From: Gerris lacustris | Taxonomy: Eukaryota; Arthropoda; Insecta; Hemiptera; Gerridae | Reading direction: 5' to 3' | Assembly: GCA_951217055.1 (NCBI GenBank) | Contig: OX578286.1 | Coordinates: 29,704,720-29,768,719 of the forward strand | Length of the DNA stretch: 64,000 nt | Part shown: in pieces, positions 35,466-47,059 of the stretch | How the letters are laid out: each line of letters starts with the position of its first letter | Numbering within the stretch: position 1 is the stretch's first letter | Made by a program: the position numbers and the translations under genes | Notes under the pieces: model-generated | Told to the model about the DNA's origin: nothing | Database searches by the model: none | The model's input: only the letters and a program-made list of their open reading frames with translations

Positions 35466-35550
35466 TGTCTTGGAATTTACCATTATTATCTACCCCACTA
35501 ACACAAATATTGTTCTATCAGGTAATTTTATTATTTCTTTAATTTTTCAG

Positions 35551-35712
35551 GGATGCTGGTGGGATTAGCTATGGGTCTACTGCTGGGCCTGGCTGGCTGT
35601 TGCAGAATCACAGAGTACTCTTGTAGGAACGGACGCTGTATTCCTCTGGATCACTTCTGCAACGGGAAGAACGATTGTAACGACAACTCGGATGAACCAA
35701 AGTACTGCACAG
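35551..35712 (+). CDS. Internal exon: hydrophobic segment plus LDL-receptor class A domain
   Basis: The exon follows a strong acceptor (T-rich tract then TTTTTCAG at 35541-35550) and ends at CAG/GTACCC (donor at 35713). It is 162 bp and phase 1 at both ends, the usual symmetric arrangement of exons that encode extracellular modules. In that frame it encodes a ~17-residue hydrophobic run ([17 protein letters not shown]) and then one LDLa repeat: six cysteines, the [20 protein letters not shown] core and the acidic calcium-binding signature DCxDNSDE. LDLa modules bind calcium and ligands outside the cell. The hydrophobic run could be a signal peptide tail or membrane anchor directly before the domain. 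Codon use and GC are richer than the AT-rich surroundings. The frame continues to a stop at 35765 if unspliced. No partner exon of the same gene was recognised, so the protein's identity is unknown. Confidence 0.85.
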
Positions 35713-35774
35713 GTACCCATCATACTTATCTTATTAATTACATTAGCAAAATTGTACAGAGTTAATCATCCCGC

Positions 35775-35985
35775 AATTTATCTCTGTTTAGATGCGTAGA
35801 AAGTGATTCTTTTCGTAGTTGTATTCATTGCGCATGCGCGTTTCATAATTCTTATTTATTTACACACTTGTGCCCTCGCTGTCGCTCGGATAGGATACAA
35901 ACTCCACACTCGCAATCAAAATCCTACTTTCCGCGCTAGACGCGTAATGTACTACTGTGGAGAGGCTTTCCGTTTTTCATTATTT
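35775..35985 (+). mobile_element. Family G element, short copy
   Basis: TTTATCTCTGTTTAGATGCG, then GCGCATGCGCGTTTCATAAT, then straight to the 3' part CCCTCGCTGTCGCTCGGATA and CTAGACGCGTAATGTACTAC. The middle found in the other copies is gone. It lies in the intron after the LDLa exon. The next bases (35987-36015) contain ACAACAATATTGTCACCACC, the end of the 2184-2320 foldback. Confidence 0.7.
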
Positions 35986-36015
35986 TAACACAACAATATT
36001 GTCACCACCAATTTA

Positions 36016-37189
36016 TATTATTAAACATACGTGTTTTGACATTTATATCATCTGCAGTGTAAGTGTTAGCGTAGTGAGTGAAAGACTACTACGCCACATA
36101 TATACTTTAAAAGATTTTATGACATGTGTGTTCCAGTTCATAATTATTGACATCAAAATGTATGATCAGTTTCTAGTTCATGGTTAGCAAAACAACATTA
36201 CTAGTTTTATTGTAAGACTACCCTTCACCCAGCGCTCGACGCGTGGCTCATGCTAGAAATTAGTGGCTTTGTTTCCTAAACCTGATTCATTATCATGTAA
36301 GCCAAGCTGTAAAAATGAAATTAATAACTAGTTTGGTTTAATAAGCCTTAGTAGGTAATATGTCACTTGGGCCGACCCCCACTCCTGACCCCCTAAGTCA
36401 TACCCCACGGGGTACCCGCGACCAAAAGGTTACTCATGAGCCCTGTGCTCGATCTGTCTTTTATACCCTACTAGCCTTGATGTGAGGAAGTTATGTGCCA
36501 CACTAATTGGCAAACTATCTTCTTGTTTAATTTTAAGGAATAAACTAATATACTTTACTTTCAATAAATATTTCACTATAAGATAAGCCTGAAAACTATT
36601 TCAAGATCGATATTGATTATTTTCAAATGGTTTCTTTAACTTGGGGAACCCAATAATATCAAAGTTAGTATCTATCGAGTCTAGGAAAACTAGTCAGTTG
36701 AAGCATTAAAACTATCGCTCCATAGCAATTTAGTAGTAAGTATCAGATGTATTTGAAAAGCAGAGATGGTAAAAGGAGGGAATTTTCCCCTTTAGCAGAA
36801 TAGAACAGCGTAAAGAGAAAAAAAAAGGGGTGTGATGAATGGAATACAGCGTTGTGTATACGTTATATGAAACCCGCAATACATCGATGCAATCCTTTAG
36901 CCTACTCATACAAAGATAAGGGGAAATAAAACGACGCGTTTCCTTCCTCACCCCCACCCCTACACACAACTTTCAACCCTCGCTTCTTTGTAACCCCCCC
37001 CCCCCCCCCCCCCACGTTTTCACTCTTATCTATATTCCCTCCTTCATTTCTTTTATTCTCTTTATTTATTTTCTTTTATAAAAGTAGAGAATGCAAAAAA
37101 GAAAATGTTTTCAATAATACAAAAAAATTACCCATATATTTGATTTTTTTTTCTCTTTCTCATAGTATGATGAAATGGAAAAATGTATT
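36016..37189. other. No gene; likely intron of the LDLa gene
   Basis: Contains a family B end fragment (36480-36515) and the poly(C) tract. No further LDLa-type exon found. Confidence 0.5.
36996..37013. repeat. Poly(C) tract
   Basis: An uninterrupted C run of about 18 in AT-rich DNA. Similar C/G runs: 30739-30755, 38056-38070, 38328-38348, 59519-59537. Confidence 0.9.
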
Positions 37190-38600
37190 TATTAGGGTCC
37201 GTAGGCAAAACCAAGGACTCTTATTATTTTCCTGTGTGTGTCTGTCTGTCCGTCCGTCTGTCACCTGCTCTCAAGGCTACACCTTTGCCCAATCACTTTG
37301 AAATTTGGCAAATATGTGTATAGTGCCTACCCACATATTTTAAAAATATAGCGACTTAAAAAAAATATTTTTCAAAAAAATTTAAGGGTTAAAAACTATT
37401 TTTTAGGGTTTCGTTGGTAAAACCAAAAAAAGGAACCCTTATAGTTTCGTTCATGTGTCTGTCTGTCACTCTGTACGGTTACAATAACTTTTAAATCAAA
37501 TGAGATAAAAACATGAAACTTCCCAATATTAAAGATCGTTTTGACGCGCACACAGGAAAGATATAGCGAACTCAAAAAAAACTACAGTAAACTCAAAATT
37601 ATCAGCTGTTCAAATACAAAATGGCGGATAACTCACGTCACGGGAAGAAAATATTTTTTTAAATTTTTGAGTAGGGTATTAAATGAAAGGTAATGAAGAT
37701 TAGATTACAAAGATATATAACACTTGTGGAAAGCGTTTAATTTTCCTCGCCATTTTGTGAAATAACATCAACATTTTGCATGTCCCCCTCCCCTCCTTAA
37801 ACTGTATTGCCGCAGTTTATAAAAATATGAAAAAATATGCAAAATGTGCGTTCTGCTGGGCCATAGAAAAATAAGAATAGCAATTCGATCTGATTTACTG
37901 GGAATCCAAGATATAGGATTAAAATACTTTTTTACAATTTTGAGTGAGGTATCAAATGAAAGGTATTGAAGAGTAGATTACAAAAATATATAACACTTGA
38001 GGAAAGCGTTTAATTTTCCTCGCCATTTTGTCAAAAAACATCAAGATTTTGCATGTCCCCCCCCCCCCCCCTTAAACTGTATGTCCGCAGTTTATAAAAA
38101 TATGAAAAAATATGCAAAATGTGCGTTCTGCTGGGCCATAGATAAGAATAGCAATTCGATCTGATTTACTGGGAATCCAAGATATAGGATTAAAATATTT
38201 TTTTACAATTTTGAGTGAGGTATCAAATGAAAGGTATTGAAGAGTAGATTACAAAAATATATAACACTTGTGGAAAGCGTTTAATTTTCCACGCCATTTT
38301 GTCAAAAAACATCAAGATTTTGCATGTCCCCCCCCCCCCCCCCCCCCCTTAAACTGTATGTCCGCAGTTTATAAAAATATGAAAAAATATGCAAAATGTG
38401 CGTTCTGCTGGGCCATAGATAAGAATAGCAATTCGATCTGATTTACTGGGAATCCAAGATATAGGATTAAAATATTTTTTTACAATTTTGAGTGAGGTAT
38501 CAAATGAAAGGTATTGAAGAGTAGATTACAAAAATATATAACACTTGTGGAAAGCGTTTAATTTTCCACGCCATTTTGTTTTTGTCAAAAAACATCATTT
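37190..38600. repeat. Dispersed-type repeat with ~272-bp tandem units and poly(C) tracts
   Basis: 37200-37520 has GGGTCCGTAGGCAAAACC and AAAGGAACCCTTATAGTTTC with (GTCT)n. From 37640, AGTGAGGTATCAAATGAAAG recurs at 37671, 37944, 38215 and 38492; each unit has TGCATGTCC(C)n TTAAACTG. The C run grows from ~5 to ~15 to ~20 along the array. Confidence 0.9.
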
Positions 38601-39599
38601 TTTTGGGTCTATTAAGGAATTTAAAAGCTCCCTCCCCGGGAGAATTTTTTAAAATTTAAGTGCAAAAAGATGAATTTTAAGGATTTCTGAGGGCAAGTTT
38701 GTTCTTACAGGAAAAGATATTTGGTGAGGACGAATTTTGAAGTTTAACTAAGATGGGCTAAAAAATAATTGAGTTGTTTTGTAGCTGGTAAGTTTCATTA
38801 AAAAACCTTCTTTTACAATTTGTATAATACATAATATAAAATAAAACTTGTAATATAAATAATTGGCTAAAATAGTGAGGTCAAGAGTAAACAAATCAAA
38901 TTAGTTAACACATTTTATTTACAAAAATTGAGTTATTAATATCAGTTTGTTAATATGATTTGTCCGTCAGTTTCTCTCCTGTAAATTAACATTGACCATA
39001 TTGAATAAGATGATACCATCACAAAAATCTAAGTTACTAATTGAAACACAAGAATTCAAACTTCCATTAAAAGTCATTTAGTCGTCTTTTTTTTGGAAAT
39101 TTTGGTAAATTTTCACGTGGTATCCTCACCTGGCACTAAAATTAAATCGTAATCAAGGATGAAATTCATGAAAACATTGATAGAAATGCTTTGAAAGAAG
39201 TCAAAGTTCTATAAGATCCCAACTTCTTTCCTTTTACCTATGTTAAAATAAGGTAATAAAAAAAGGATTTTTTTGAGGTAAAGATTCGAAGGTTGATTCG
39301 AAAGCTTTAGTAGAAGCGATGTGTCTTTCTGTCAGGTTGAATTGTTGAAGGTATGTTTATAGGGACAGACTAAAGGGTTTATTTTGGATGTACAAGGGAC
39401 AGGGAAGGTCTAAACCATATTCTCAAGCTAAGGGTTTGTTTACTGTCTCAACCACTGATCCCATAAAACGTCTAAACACCATCTTTCTCAAATCCTTATA
39501 ACATCTTCTGTCTTTTCGTCCTTTTTACCTTTGGAAAAATGCTTGACATAAGATGTCCACAACTCGAAAATCTCCTTTTTTACCTTTCCTCACTTATGG
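38601..39599. other. No gene seen
   Basis: AT-rich unique-looking sequence. Confidence 0.6.
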
Positions 39600-40065
39600 T
39601 AGGAAAAGTATTGTTTTCACCCAAAAAAAAATTTATTCTCGAGATTTTAACTGAATTATCCATTTTGGGTGTTTTTAAGACGTCCTGAGTGGACTTCAGC
39701 ATGTCGTCTGTATGTGTGTATGTGTGTTATCACCGTAGCACCCAGGGTATTTAACCTAGAGAGTTGAAACTTGGCAGAAAAATCAGTTCTTACTTCTAGT
39801 TGTGCCGCCCGGAAAATCAACATTTTCCGCCATCTTAAACGCAGTTTGCTGAGTCAGCAAAAATGATAAAAAATAAATCGAAAAGTGGTCCGATTGAGTT
39901 GAAATTTGGCACGAATGTACTTCTCTGGATCACAAAAATATCCACTATATTTAATTTTGATATTGGCCACCATTTTGAAGTTATTAATATTTTGAATTTT
40001 GAAACTTTGACGATTAATAATACCGAAAGTATAAATAGGTTTTTGACGTATAGCATATGGTTGGT
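39600..40065 (+). mobile_element. Family E element, copy 3
   Basis: GGAAAAGTATTGTTTTCACC, ATTTTAACTGAATTATCCAT, CACCGTAGCACCCAGGGTAT, TTGTGCCGCCCGGAAAATC, GATATTGGCCACCATTTTG. Overlapping short frames on both strands are shadows. Confidence 0.7.
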
Positions 40066-40204
40066 ATATATATTTTTTTGTTGAAAAATGATAATAAAAT
40101 CAGTTAGTTCCTCTATCCTTTAGGCCACTATCACATTAGTGGCCTTCGAGGTGTGGAAAAGTTCCAAGGTACCCCCATACCAATTTTTTTTTTTATTAGA
40201 TTAT

Positions 40205-40742
40205 ATTTAATTAAGGCCCTTTTTACACCCCGTGGTGGAGAGTTCTAGCTACTTCACACAGCATACATTTGTTCATTGTACCGCCGAAGCGAGTTTGGAG
40301 TGGTCATTAATGAGCTATATAAGTGTGCGTCAAAGCGTGGGGGAAAAGAGTCCCCATAAAGGGTATCCCTCGCCCTGCTCCGTCCTCGAACCATAGATAC
40401 AAATCACATAATCATGACACTCATCGGACCCACATCAATCGGACCACATCAAAGAGTGGGGGAAGAGTGCCCCATAGGGGATATCCCTCTCCCTGCTCCG
40501 TCCTCGAACCATAGATACAAATCACATAATCATGATACGGATCGACCCACATCAATCGGACTACATCAAAGAGTGGGGGATGAATGCCCCATAGGGGGTG
40601 TACCTCGCCCTGCGCCGTCCGCGATTCATAGATGCAATTCAAAGTATCATGGCACGGGATCGAACTCACGACCTCGATTTGCCTCGACTTAGTGATAGCT
40701 GGGCGAGCGCTTAGAGCCGCTCGGGCACGCTGGCGCAGGCTC
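40205..40742 (-). mobile_element. tRNA-derived SINE (family S1), copy 3, internally amplified
   Basis: The head at 40640-40742 has GGGATCGAACTCACGACCTC (B-box complement) and GCTGGGCGAGCGC. The body carries ~118-bp repeats (ACCATAGATACAAATCAC at about 40390 and 40508, and a diverged third), a different segment from the one amplified in copy 1. Confidence 0.7.
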
Positions 40743-40750
40743 CCTCGTAA

Positions 40751-40974
40751 TTCATTAACCAAACAACGTCTTCACAGAAAAATTGATGTAATTTAATCAA
40801 CTAAGCTGTTTCGACTGTTCTCATGCAGCCTTCTTCAGATAATCTGGTAGTAGATGACTTGCACTTTCAAAGTCATTCAATAACCATCAGATTATCTGAA
40901 GAAATTTAGAACATCCGAAAGCGGTATGTTTTAATTACAATTATTTTGTGTGAAGACGTTGTTTGGTTATTGAA
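40751..40974. mobile_element. Foldback element with ribozyme-like arms
   Basis: TTCATTAACCAAACAACGTC / GACGTTGTTTGGTTATTGAA at the ends; arms also share ATCAGATTATCTGAAGAA. Each arm holds CTGAAGA ... CGAAA in the same orientation relative to the element. Confidence 0.7.
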
Positions 40975-41034
40975 CTACACCTCTATTATGATGAGTCGCT
41001 ATCACACATTGGAGAATATCTACTTTGCCTCATT

Positions 41035-41225
41035 ATTATGTTGAGATATGTACCTGCTATCTTATTATTCAGTTTAAAAAGGTATCTGTTACCTTACCAT
41101 TCAGGTGTGATATGATACTATAGCCTTATGATTTAGATGAGATAGGTACCTGTTAACTTATGGTTCAGTTGAGATAAGTATCTTTTACCTGATTATTTAG
41201 CTTAGATATGTATCATTTACCTTAA
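41035..41225. repeat. Degenerate ~42-bp tandem repeat
   Basis: GAGATATGTACCTGCTATCT, AAAGGTATCTGTTACCTTAC, GAGATAGGTACCTGTTAACT, GAGATAAGTATCTTTTACCT, TAGATATGTATCATTTACCT are successive units. Confidence 0.75.
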
Positions 41226-41849
41226 CAGGAGAAGAGTGTTATTCTCGTATGACATAGAAACCCTGAACTACGCCCTGAATGATATGAATTAATCTGAATT
41301 CATTGCAAAGATGGGGTCACTATGGCAGGACCAGAACAGGAGTTTTGAACCATTTAGAATTCTGGAGGGGATGACAAATTCAGTAGGATTGCCCGGGGAC
41401 CTGCCCCGTCCCCTCGGGGCATCTAGACCGGCCCCAAGCTGGAATCCTGTTTCATTAGCTCAAATGAATATTCCTCCCAACAAAACTTTTCAAAATTAAA
41501 CCCACTACCACAAACATAAATGGATTTTTGTTCTTTTTTTAACTAAACTAAGATAAAGGTTGGATAAATTGACTTTTGTCTTAGTTAGCTATATCTCTAA
41601 CGCTTTATCTTTTTATCTCTAACGCTGTTTCTCTGTCTTAATTTATCTATCTTAGTTAACTTCTCATAAAGATATTTCAATTTCTTAGCTTATCTTGTTA
41701 GTTATCTTTAATCTTGTGGTTCTTTCTGTAGTTCTAAGACTTTATTTCTCTATTGCTATATCTGTGTCTCACTCTATTTCATTATGACTAAGTCCCTGAA
41801 CAAAAAATATATATTTGGTTTCATTATTGTATTACCAATTTATTTTTGC
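41226..41849. other. No gene; GC-rich patch
   Basis: 41300-41470 is GC-rich (CCCGGGGACCTGCCCCGTCC) with a 62-codon frame that matches nothing I know; perhaps a MITE remnant. 41560-41790 is a loose CTTAGTTATCT(T) repeat. Confidence 0.5.
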
Positions 41850-42447
41850 GCTTTGTAAAAATTGTTTTGCTTCCAAGATTATCGAAGGTAACGGAAGCTA
41901 TGTGATCGTTCTGAAGAACGAAACATTTTTAGGTCTCCGATTTCAAAAATTTCAAGAAAGAAATCCGTTTCAGACATCAGGGATAATTTTTGATTCCCTG
42001 TCTGTCTGTCGGTCTGTCGGTCGGCCTGCCGTTCAATTTTTGTGAACCAACATATCTTTAATGAAATTTAGATGGTAGGTCATAATTAGCCCATTGTTGG
42101 TCCCATATAAGATTCAACCTTCTGCGTTCATTTGTTTCTCTTCCACTTGCGCACAAACATACATTATTTTCACCTATAGCTTCAAAAGCACTTCTGATTT
42201 GTATGAAACTTTTACAGACTATCGAAAGTAGCCCGCAGATAGCCCCAGATTACTTTGAACCGTCTGCGCTCTTTAACTTTTGCTTAATTGATTCTTTAAT
42301 TCAAGTAAAAAATCAAAACAATTTTGACAGATTAAAAAAACAGGGGAAACAGTTAAACAAATTAGACAATAATGGCTCTTTAAAATAAAAAAAAATACGT
42401 GATAGGATGCGAGGAAGCTATGTGCCACATCAATTGGCAGTCTATCT
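41850..42447 (-). mobile_element. Family B element, copy 2
   Basis: From CGAAGGTAACGGAAGCTATG (left, element 3' end) to GAGGAAGCTATGTGCCACAT and CAATTGGCAG (element 5' end). Carries a (TCTG)n tract at 42000-42025. Both ends include CATAGCTTCC, giving short inverted similarity. Confidence 0.8.
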
Positions 42448-42645
42448 TTTACGGGTGTCAATTATATTTGTTTAATAATTGTATTATAATACCCTAACAT
42501 TCATATTAATGCAACCTTTCAAGAATTTGTTAACATATATCTGTAGGTATTCACATTGTAAATGGATCAACAATTGATTTTATATCACCCAAACCTAATT
42601 TTTGTTGTGTTTATTTGACAGCTTAGAGCACGCAACTCTTGTACG

Positions 42646-42764
<119 letters not shown>

Positions 42765-43276
42765 TGTGACTGAGAGGGACGGAGAGTTATTTTGGCTAGA
42801 TGGAAGATGGGCAAATTTATGTATCTGATAAAAGGTGGCAGGTAAGGTGTCAGAACTCTATTAGCCTTATTATATGATGTTGCGTGCTTACATTTTTCAC
42901 CTTAATTTATCCAAAATCTAAACAGATAATTTACAACTTTCCGTTAACCTGTTGAGTTATGTTTACCTTTTATATTTATAATTTTATGTTTTTTTACCTG
43001 TGGATTCTTTCTTACACCTGAACACGCACAAAAAGAACACCAAACTTTTTTTGTTTCATTATTATTTTATTTTATTTCTTTTTTTAGGAGTAACTTGCTT
43101 TGGAGTTGAAAAAAAACTTTTTTTATTTTAGTTACGTGTTTTTAAAAGTGACAAAATTAAAAAGTTTTAACCTTTTTTTTCTTTCTTATAATATAATGTT
43201 GAACATTAATACGTATAAATCTATCAAAATTGATCTATTGGCGTCATCACCGCACTATCTTGTTTTAAATATATCT

Positions 43277-43880
43277 ATTTATACTTGCTGGATACCCGTG
43301 CTTCGCTACGGAGTGTTATTTTAATTTGATAAGTTTATATACTACCATCAAGAAACATTTAAATTATTTTACTGTGCGAGAATATCTAGATTCTATCCTT
43401 CCCACTTATTTATTTACCCCTCCTCTTTGATAAGATAATTTGAAAATACCCCATATTTAATCCCCTTCCTAAATGATAATATGATAAAATTGGACATAAC
43501 AACAATTTCTGTACTCTTAAAGAGCTTTTCAACAATATGCATCATGAAGGGGATTCATTACATTGACCCCGTATTCATTACTTGTACCCCGTACCCCTGT
43601 GTACCAAAATTTAAATTTAAAAAATTCATGTAGACAGTGATTTTTCCCTTGTTTTTAAGGTTAAGTGTGCAAATTTTCATCGAAATCGGAGTAAAACTTT
43701 AGATTTGTAAAAAAACACAGACATACGTTGACTTTTAGATATATTTTTCCATTTTACCCCCCTAAATGTACATAACAATAATTACTGTACTCTTAAAGAG
43801 CTTTTCAATAGTATGCATCATGTATATAAGCATATCATGTATATAATAATGTATATATATATATATATTATATAATAGAG
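43277..43880 (+). mobile_element. Dispersed arthropod-type repeat with GATACCCGTGCTTCGCTACGG
   Basis: Starts TGGATACCCGTGCTTCGCTA, later CATCGAAATCGGAGTAAAAC, ACACAGACATACGTTGAC, and ends in (TA)n. ACTCTTAAAGAGCTTTTCAA occurs twice (43512, 43791). This layout is common in arthropod repeats; I cannot assign a class. Confidence 0.5.
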
Positions 43881-43934
43881 GAAAAAGGTCAATTAAACAG
43901 TCCATAAGTTGGAAAAAGAGCATAGCATATTACG

Positions 43935-45325
43935 CATAGCGTGCGTTTTTTACGTGCATCAGAATAATCTATAAGCTGTCTTTATGTAATAAGCGAGAAA
44001 AGTTGGTTCTAAACTATCCTTCTCGCGTTGAAGCTAACCTGAATGAAACCTTCCCGTCTTCTTCCAACTTGTTTATATTAGATTTCATATTTCGAGTCAT
44101 CCAATAGCATATTAAATATAACATTTGGATTTAAATACACACTTGCTTTTCATTTTAAAACCATCTTTTAATTAAAAGTTAGTATTGGTTTTTTGTAATC
44201 GACTTTTTTATAATTTGAAAATTATTTATAACCTATATTTATATCATATCTATTGTTTATATAATAGCCTGTCATCCATGTAAACAGTAAATATTAAATA
44301 TACACTTGCTTTTTATTTTAAAACCATCTTTTTATAAAGTTAGAATTGTATTTTTAAAATATATTCTACTCTTTTTTTATAACCTGAACATTATTTATAA
44401 CCTCACTTTATATCCTATCTATTATTTAAATTATAACCTGTCATCCATTTACCTAGTAAATATTAAATACACACTTGTTTTTCATTTTCAAACCATCCGT
44501 TTCGAAAGTTAGGTTTCTATTTTAATAATGTATTCGGCTTTGTTTATAAAACTTCATGGAACACTGCGCAAGTTTACAAGGAAGGAAGGGTGAGGGAAAA
44601 ACAGTCAGCGACGACTGTATGGCGTCATGAATGTATTTTTACTTTCTCATATAAAGAGAAAGTATTGTGATGGCACGAACATTCGATTTTGATGGATTTA
44701 CACGTTTTGAGGTTCCCTGAGTCCAAAAAAGTGCTTTTTAAAAAATTGTCTGTTGTCTGTTGTCGTCTGTCTGTGCAGACGCCTGGAGCCTAAACTACTG
44801 GGGCCGATTTTGACGAAATTTGGCATACATGTTCAGAAAAATCATACTCCGAGGTGAAATCGAGTAACGAATTTTAGCTCCAAATTTGGGGGCGCTACCC
44901 CCCAAAAACTCTGGAAAAACGTGAAAAAAACACACCGAAAACAGTTCCGGACAGTTGTCGGAAAACAGTTCCGACGATTTTGATTAAAAAATTCTAAAAT
45001 GTAGCCAATTTATATACGAATCTAACGATATAAGCCGTTTTCCCAGGAAAAAACTAGTTCCTGAGAAAAAAATCTTAAAACGCGGACGGAGAGAGCCTTG
45101 GTTCGATTCCCCGCCCTGGAGAAGTGATTTTTATGGTAAATTTTGATATAATTTTCAATAATAATTAAACGTACTTTCGAAAACTAATAAATGGAAAACA
45201 TTGGTTAAGTAATTATGAGCTCGTATATGAGAAAGTTTGTCTGAGTTGTCTCGGACCGATTTTTTTTATCTATTTAGGCCAAACGTGTGTAAAAAAACGC
45301 ATGCAGTGAACCCTCCTTAAGATAA
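43935..45325 (+). mobile_element. Family F element, copy 2, with family A inserted
   Basis: TACGCATAGCGTGCGTTTTT at the left, AACACTGCGCAAGTTTACAA and GGCGTCATGAATGTATTTTT before the family A insertion, then GGCCAAACGTGTGTAAAAAA and ACGCATGCAGTGAACCC after it. The middle repeats CATTTGGATTTAAATACACA-like units three times (44110-44500). Confidence 0.65.
44641..45268 (+). mobile_element. Family A element, copy 4, inserted in family F
   Basis: Full-length copy from ACTTTCTCATATAAAGAGAA to CTCGGACCGATTTTTTT. It holds a short GTCTGTTGTCGTCTGTCTG tract and an exact B box GGTTCGATTCC (45099-45109). Family F sequence resumes on the right (GGCCAAACGTGTGTAAAAAA). Confidence 0.85.
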
Positions 45326-45346
45326 ACATTTTTGAGATGTTATTAA

Positions 45347-45703
45347 TACTTTTATCTGTGATTGATACGAAATATAAACATTTTATCTCTGTTTAGATGC
45401 GTAGAAAGTGATTCTTCTCTTATTTGTGTACATTACGCATGCGCGTTTTATAATTCTTTACCATAGCGCACGATTAGGGTATTTGTTCACATTTAACAAA
45501 ATTAATTTGCTGTTTGTTTTATTAAAGTAACTGCTTTTATCAAGTTTTTAGTGAAAAACAATCGTAGATAAAGTACGGTACTCAACTTGTGCAAAAAATG
45601 CATTTTGCTTTGCTCGTGTGGTTTTACAACCCTTGCTGTCGCTCGGGTGCAAACTCCAAACTCGCATGCAAAATACTACTTTGCACACTAGACGCGTAAT
45701 GTT
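45347..45703 (+). mobile_element. Family G element, medium copy (ORF deleted), left part
   Basis: The copy begins GATTGATACGAAATATAAAC and follows the long copy closely to GTTTTTAGTGAAAA. There it jumps directly to CAATCGTAGATAAAGTAC, so the putative ORF segment is precisely missing. It ends at GACGCGTAATGT, where mariner 1 has inserted, and resumes after it at 46602 with TACTATTG. Confidence 0.7.
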
Positions 45704-46601
45704 CAGGGTGCGGCAGGGAAACTTGCTGATTTAAATTGGACACCGATGAGCGAGGACTGGTCAGAAAGGGGTGGAAAGGGTCTCATTGGAAAGAGGAGGT
45801 CCTGAAGTTTTGTTACCCCACAAGCCAGTTGTCGTCATGCGTTGGACAATGGAACAGCGTGCGTTTGCCGTTGAGACCTACTTTTCTAACGGTCATTCGG
45901 TGGTCGCCACCCAACGTTCCTTCCGTACTCGGTTCAATATTCATCCCGCGGGTCCCGTTCCTAGGCGGCAATCAATTGTTTCGTGGGTGGACACATTCAG
46001 GGAAAGTAGGAGTGTGGCAAAAAAAGGCCCAGGAGGTCAACGGACTTTCAGAACTCCAGAAAGCGTCGAGAGGGTGAGGGAGTCGTTTTTGCGCTCTCCC
46101 CGGCGTTCGGCGCGTAAACACGCTGCAGCCCTGGGGATTTCTGATCGCACAGTGAGACGAATTCAGCACAACGAACTCCAGTTTCATCCCTAAAAACTTG
46201 CTGTGGTCCAACAGTTGAGGGAACGCGATTTCGCTTCTCGCCAAACTGCATGTGACCAACGCGCTACCCCGATTTGACACCCTGCGATTTTATTTTTTAT
46301 GGGGATATCTCAAATCCATCGTTTATAAAAACGACAAACCCAGTTCCCTGCAACACCTGAAAGGGCAACATCCGCCAAGCCATCACCAACATTCCCGTCG
46401 ATATGCTCGAAAGAGTGGAGCGAAACTTCAAATCTAGGGTAGATCAGTGTATCACTAATGAGGGCCGCCATTTGCCCGATGTCATTTTTAAAACAAAAAT
46501 TCAGAATGTGTACTATACGATAAAAAAGAATTAAATCGATATATAAAGTACTTTTTCTTTTATTGACTTTTCAAATCACTAAATTTCCCTGCCTCACCCT
46601 G
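45704..46601 (+). mobile_element. Mariner-type element, internally deleted (mariner 1)
   Basis: The left end CAGGGTGCGGCAGGGAAACT is matched in inverted form by the right end (AAATTTCCCTGCCTCACCCTG, 46581-46601), a terminal inverted repeat of about 28 bp. Inside lie the N-terminal and C-terminal parts of one transposase with the middle missing, so it is a non-autonomous deletion derivative. It interrupts a family G copy: related DNA at 35940 reads GCGTAATGTACTACTG without the insert. Here the left flank is AATGT then T, and the right flank is TACTATTG. That fits a TA target duplication with one mutated base. Confidence 0.85.
45837..46533 (+). pseudogene. Mariner-family transposase relic (DUF4817-type helix-turn-helix + C-terminal end)
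   Basis: From the methionine at 45837 the frame reads MRWTMEQRAFAVETYF..., a helix-turn-helix region of the DUF4817 type, then RRQSIVSWVDTF, KKGPGGQRTFRTPESVERVR and SARKHAAALGISDRTVRRI, i.e. the two DNA-binding HTH units of a mariner-class transposase. A stop at 46191-46193 follows HP. The DNA then continues in transposase-like sequence to about 46260, where it jumps directly to the C-terminal motif DLTPCDF (46270-46290). A frameshift occurs within FYFLWGY, and the tail runs NIRQAITNIPVDMLERVERN... to a stop at 46531-46533. The catalytic core between the HTH domains and DLTPCDF is deleted, so no active enzyme can be made. An upstream in-frame ATG at 45771 adds 22 residues of no known similarity. 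Confidence 0.85.
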
Positions 46602-47059
46602 TACTATTGCTTTCAATAAGGAACAGAAGCATTGTAATCTATTAAGTTGTCAACTTTGGGACAAAAATTGTCTGGCAATTGAGAAGGATGAATTACTAAA
46701 AGTATCTTTTAAACAGAAAGTTTATTTTATCTTCAATTAACCATAATTACAAACCTATAGCAATTAACTAATTGCTTCCTCTTATAAGCAATTACATTCA
46801 CTTGCTTCACACTTTCAACACATGTCCTTTTGATTGAAAGCAACTTCTACACATTAATTATATGTCAGATGTCAGTTAAAGAATAAATTGCCCTTGTGAT
46901 ATGTCTGTAATAGATAGAATATATAGAACAGAGTGACTGTTGATTTTAAAAGCAAGTAATAAAGGACCTAACAGAATAATCTATATGGTTTAAGATGGCT
47001 GCAGTGGACGTAAAGATAATGGGGCTCGTTTTTTTTCAGATTCAGTTAAGAGTTTGAGC
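46602..47059. other. No gene seen
   Basis: The first ~10 bases continue family G after mariner 1; the rest is AT-rich. Confidence 0.55.

Noticed and set aside
40323..40762. 63-113-codon frames on both strands
   Set aside because: They fall in the amplified body of a tRNA-derived SINE.
41311..41499. 62-codon + frame in a GC-rich patch
   Set aside because: No known similarity; composition and position suggest a MITE remnant or other non-coding island.
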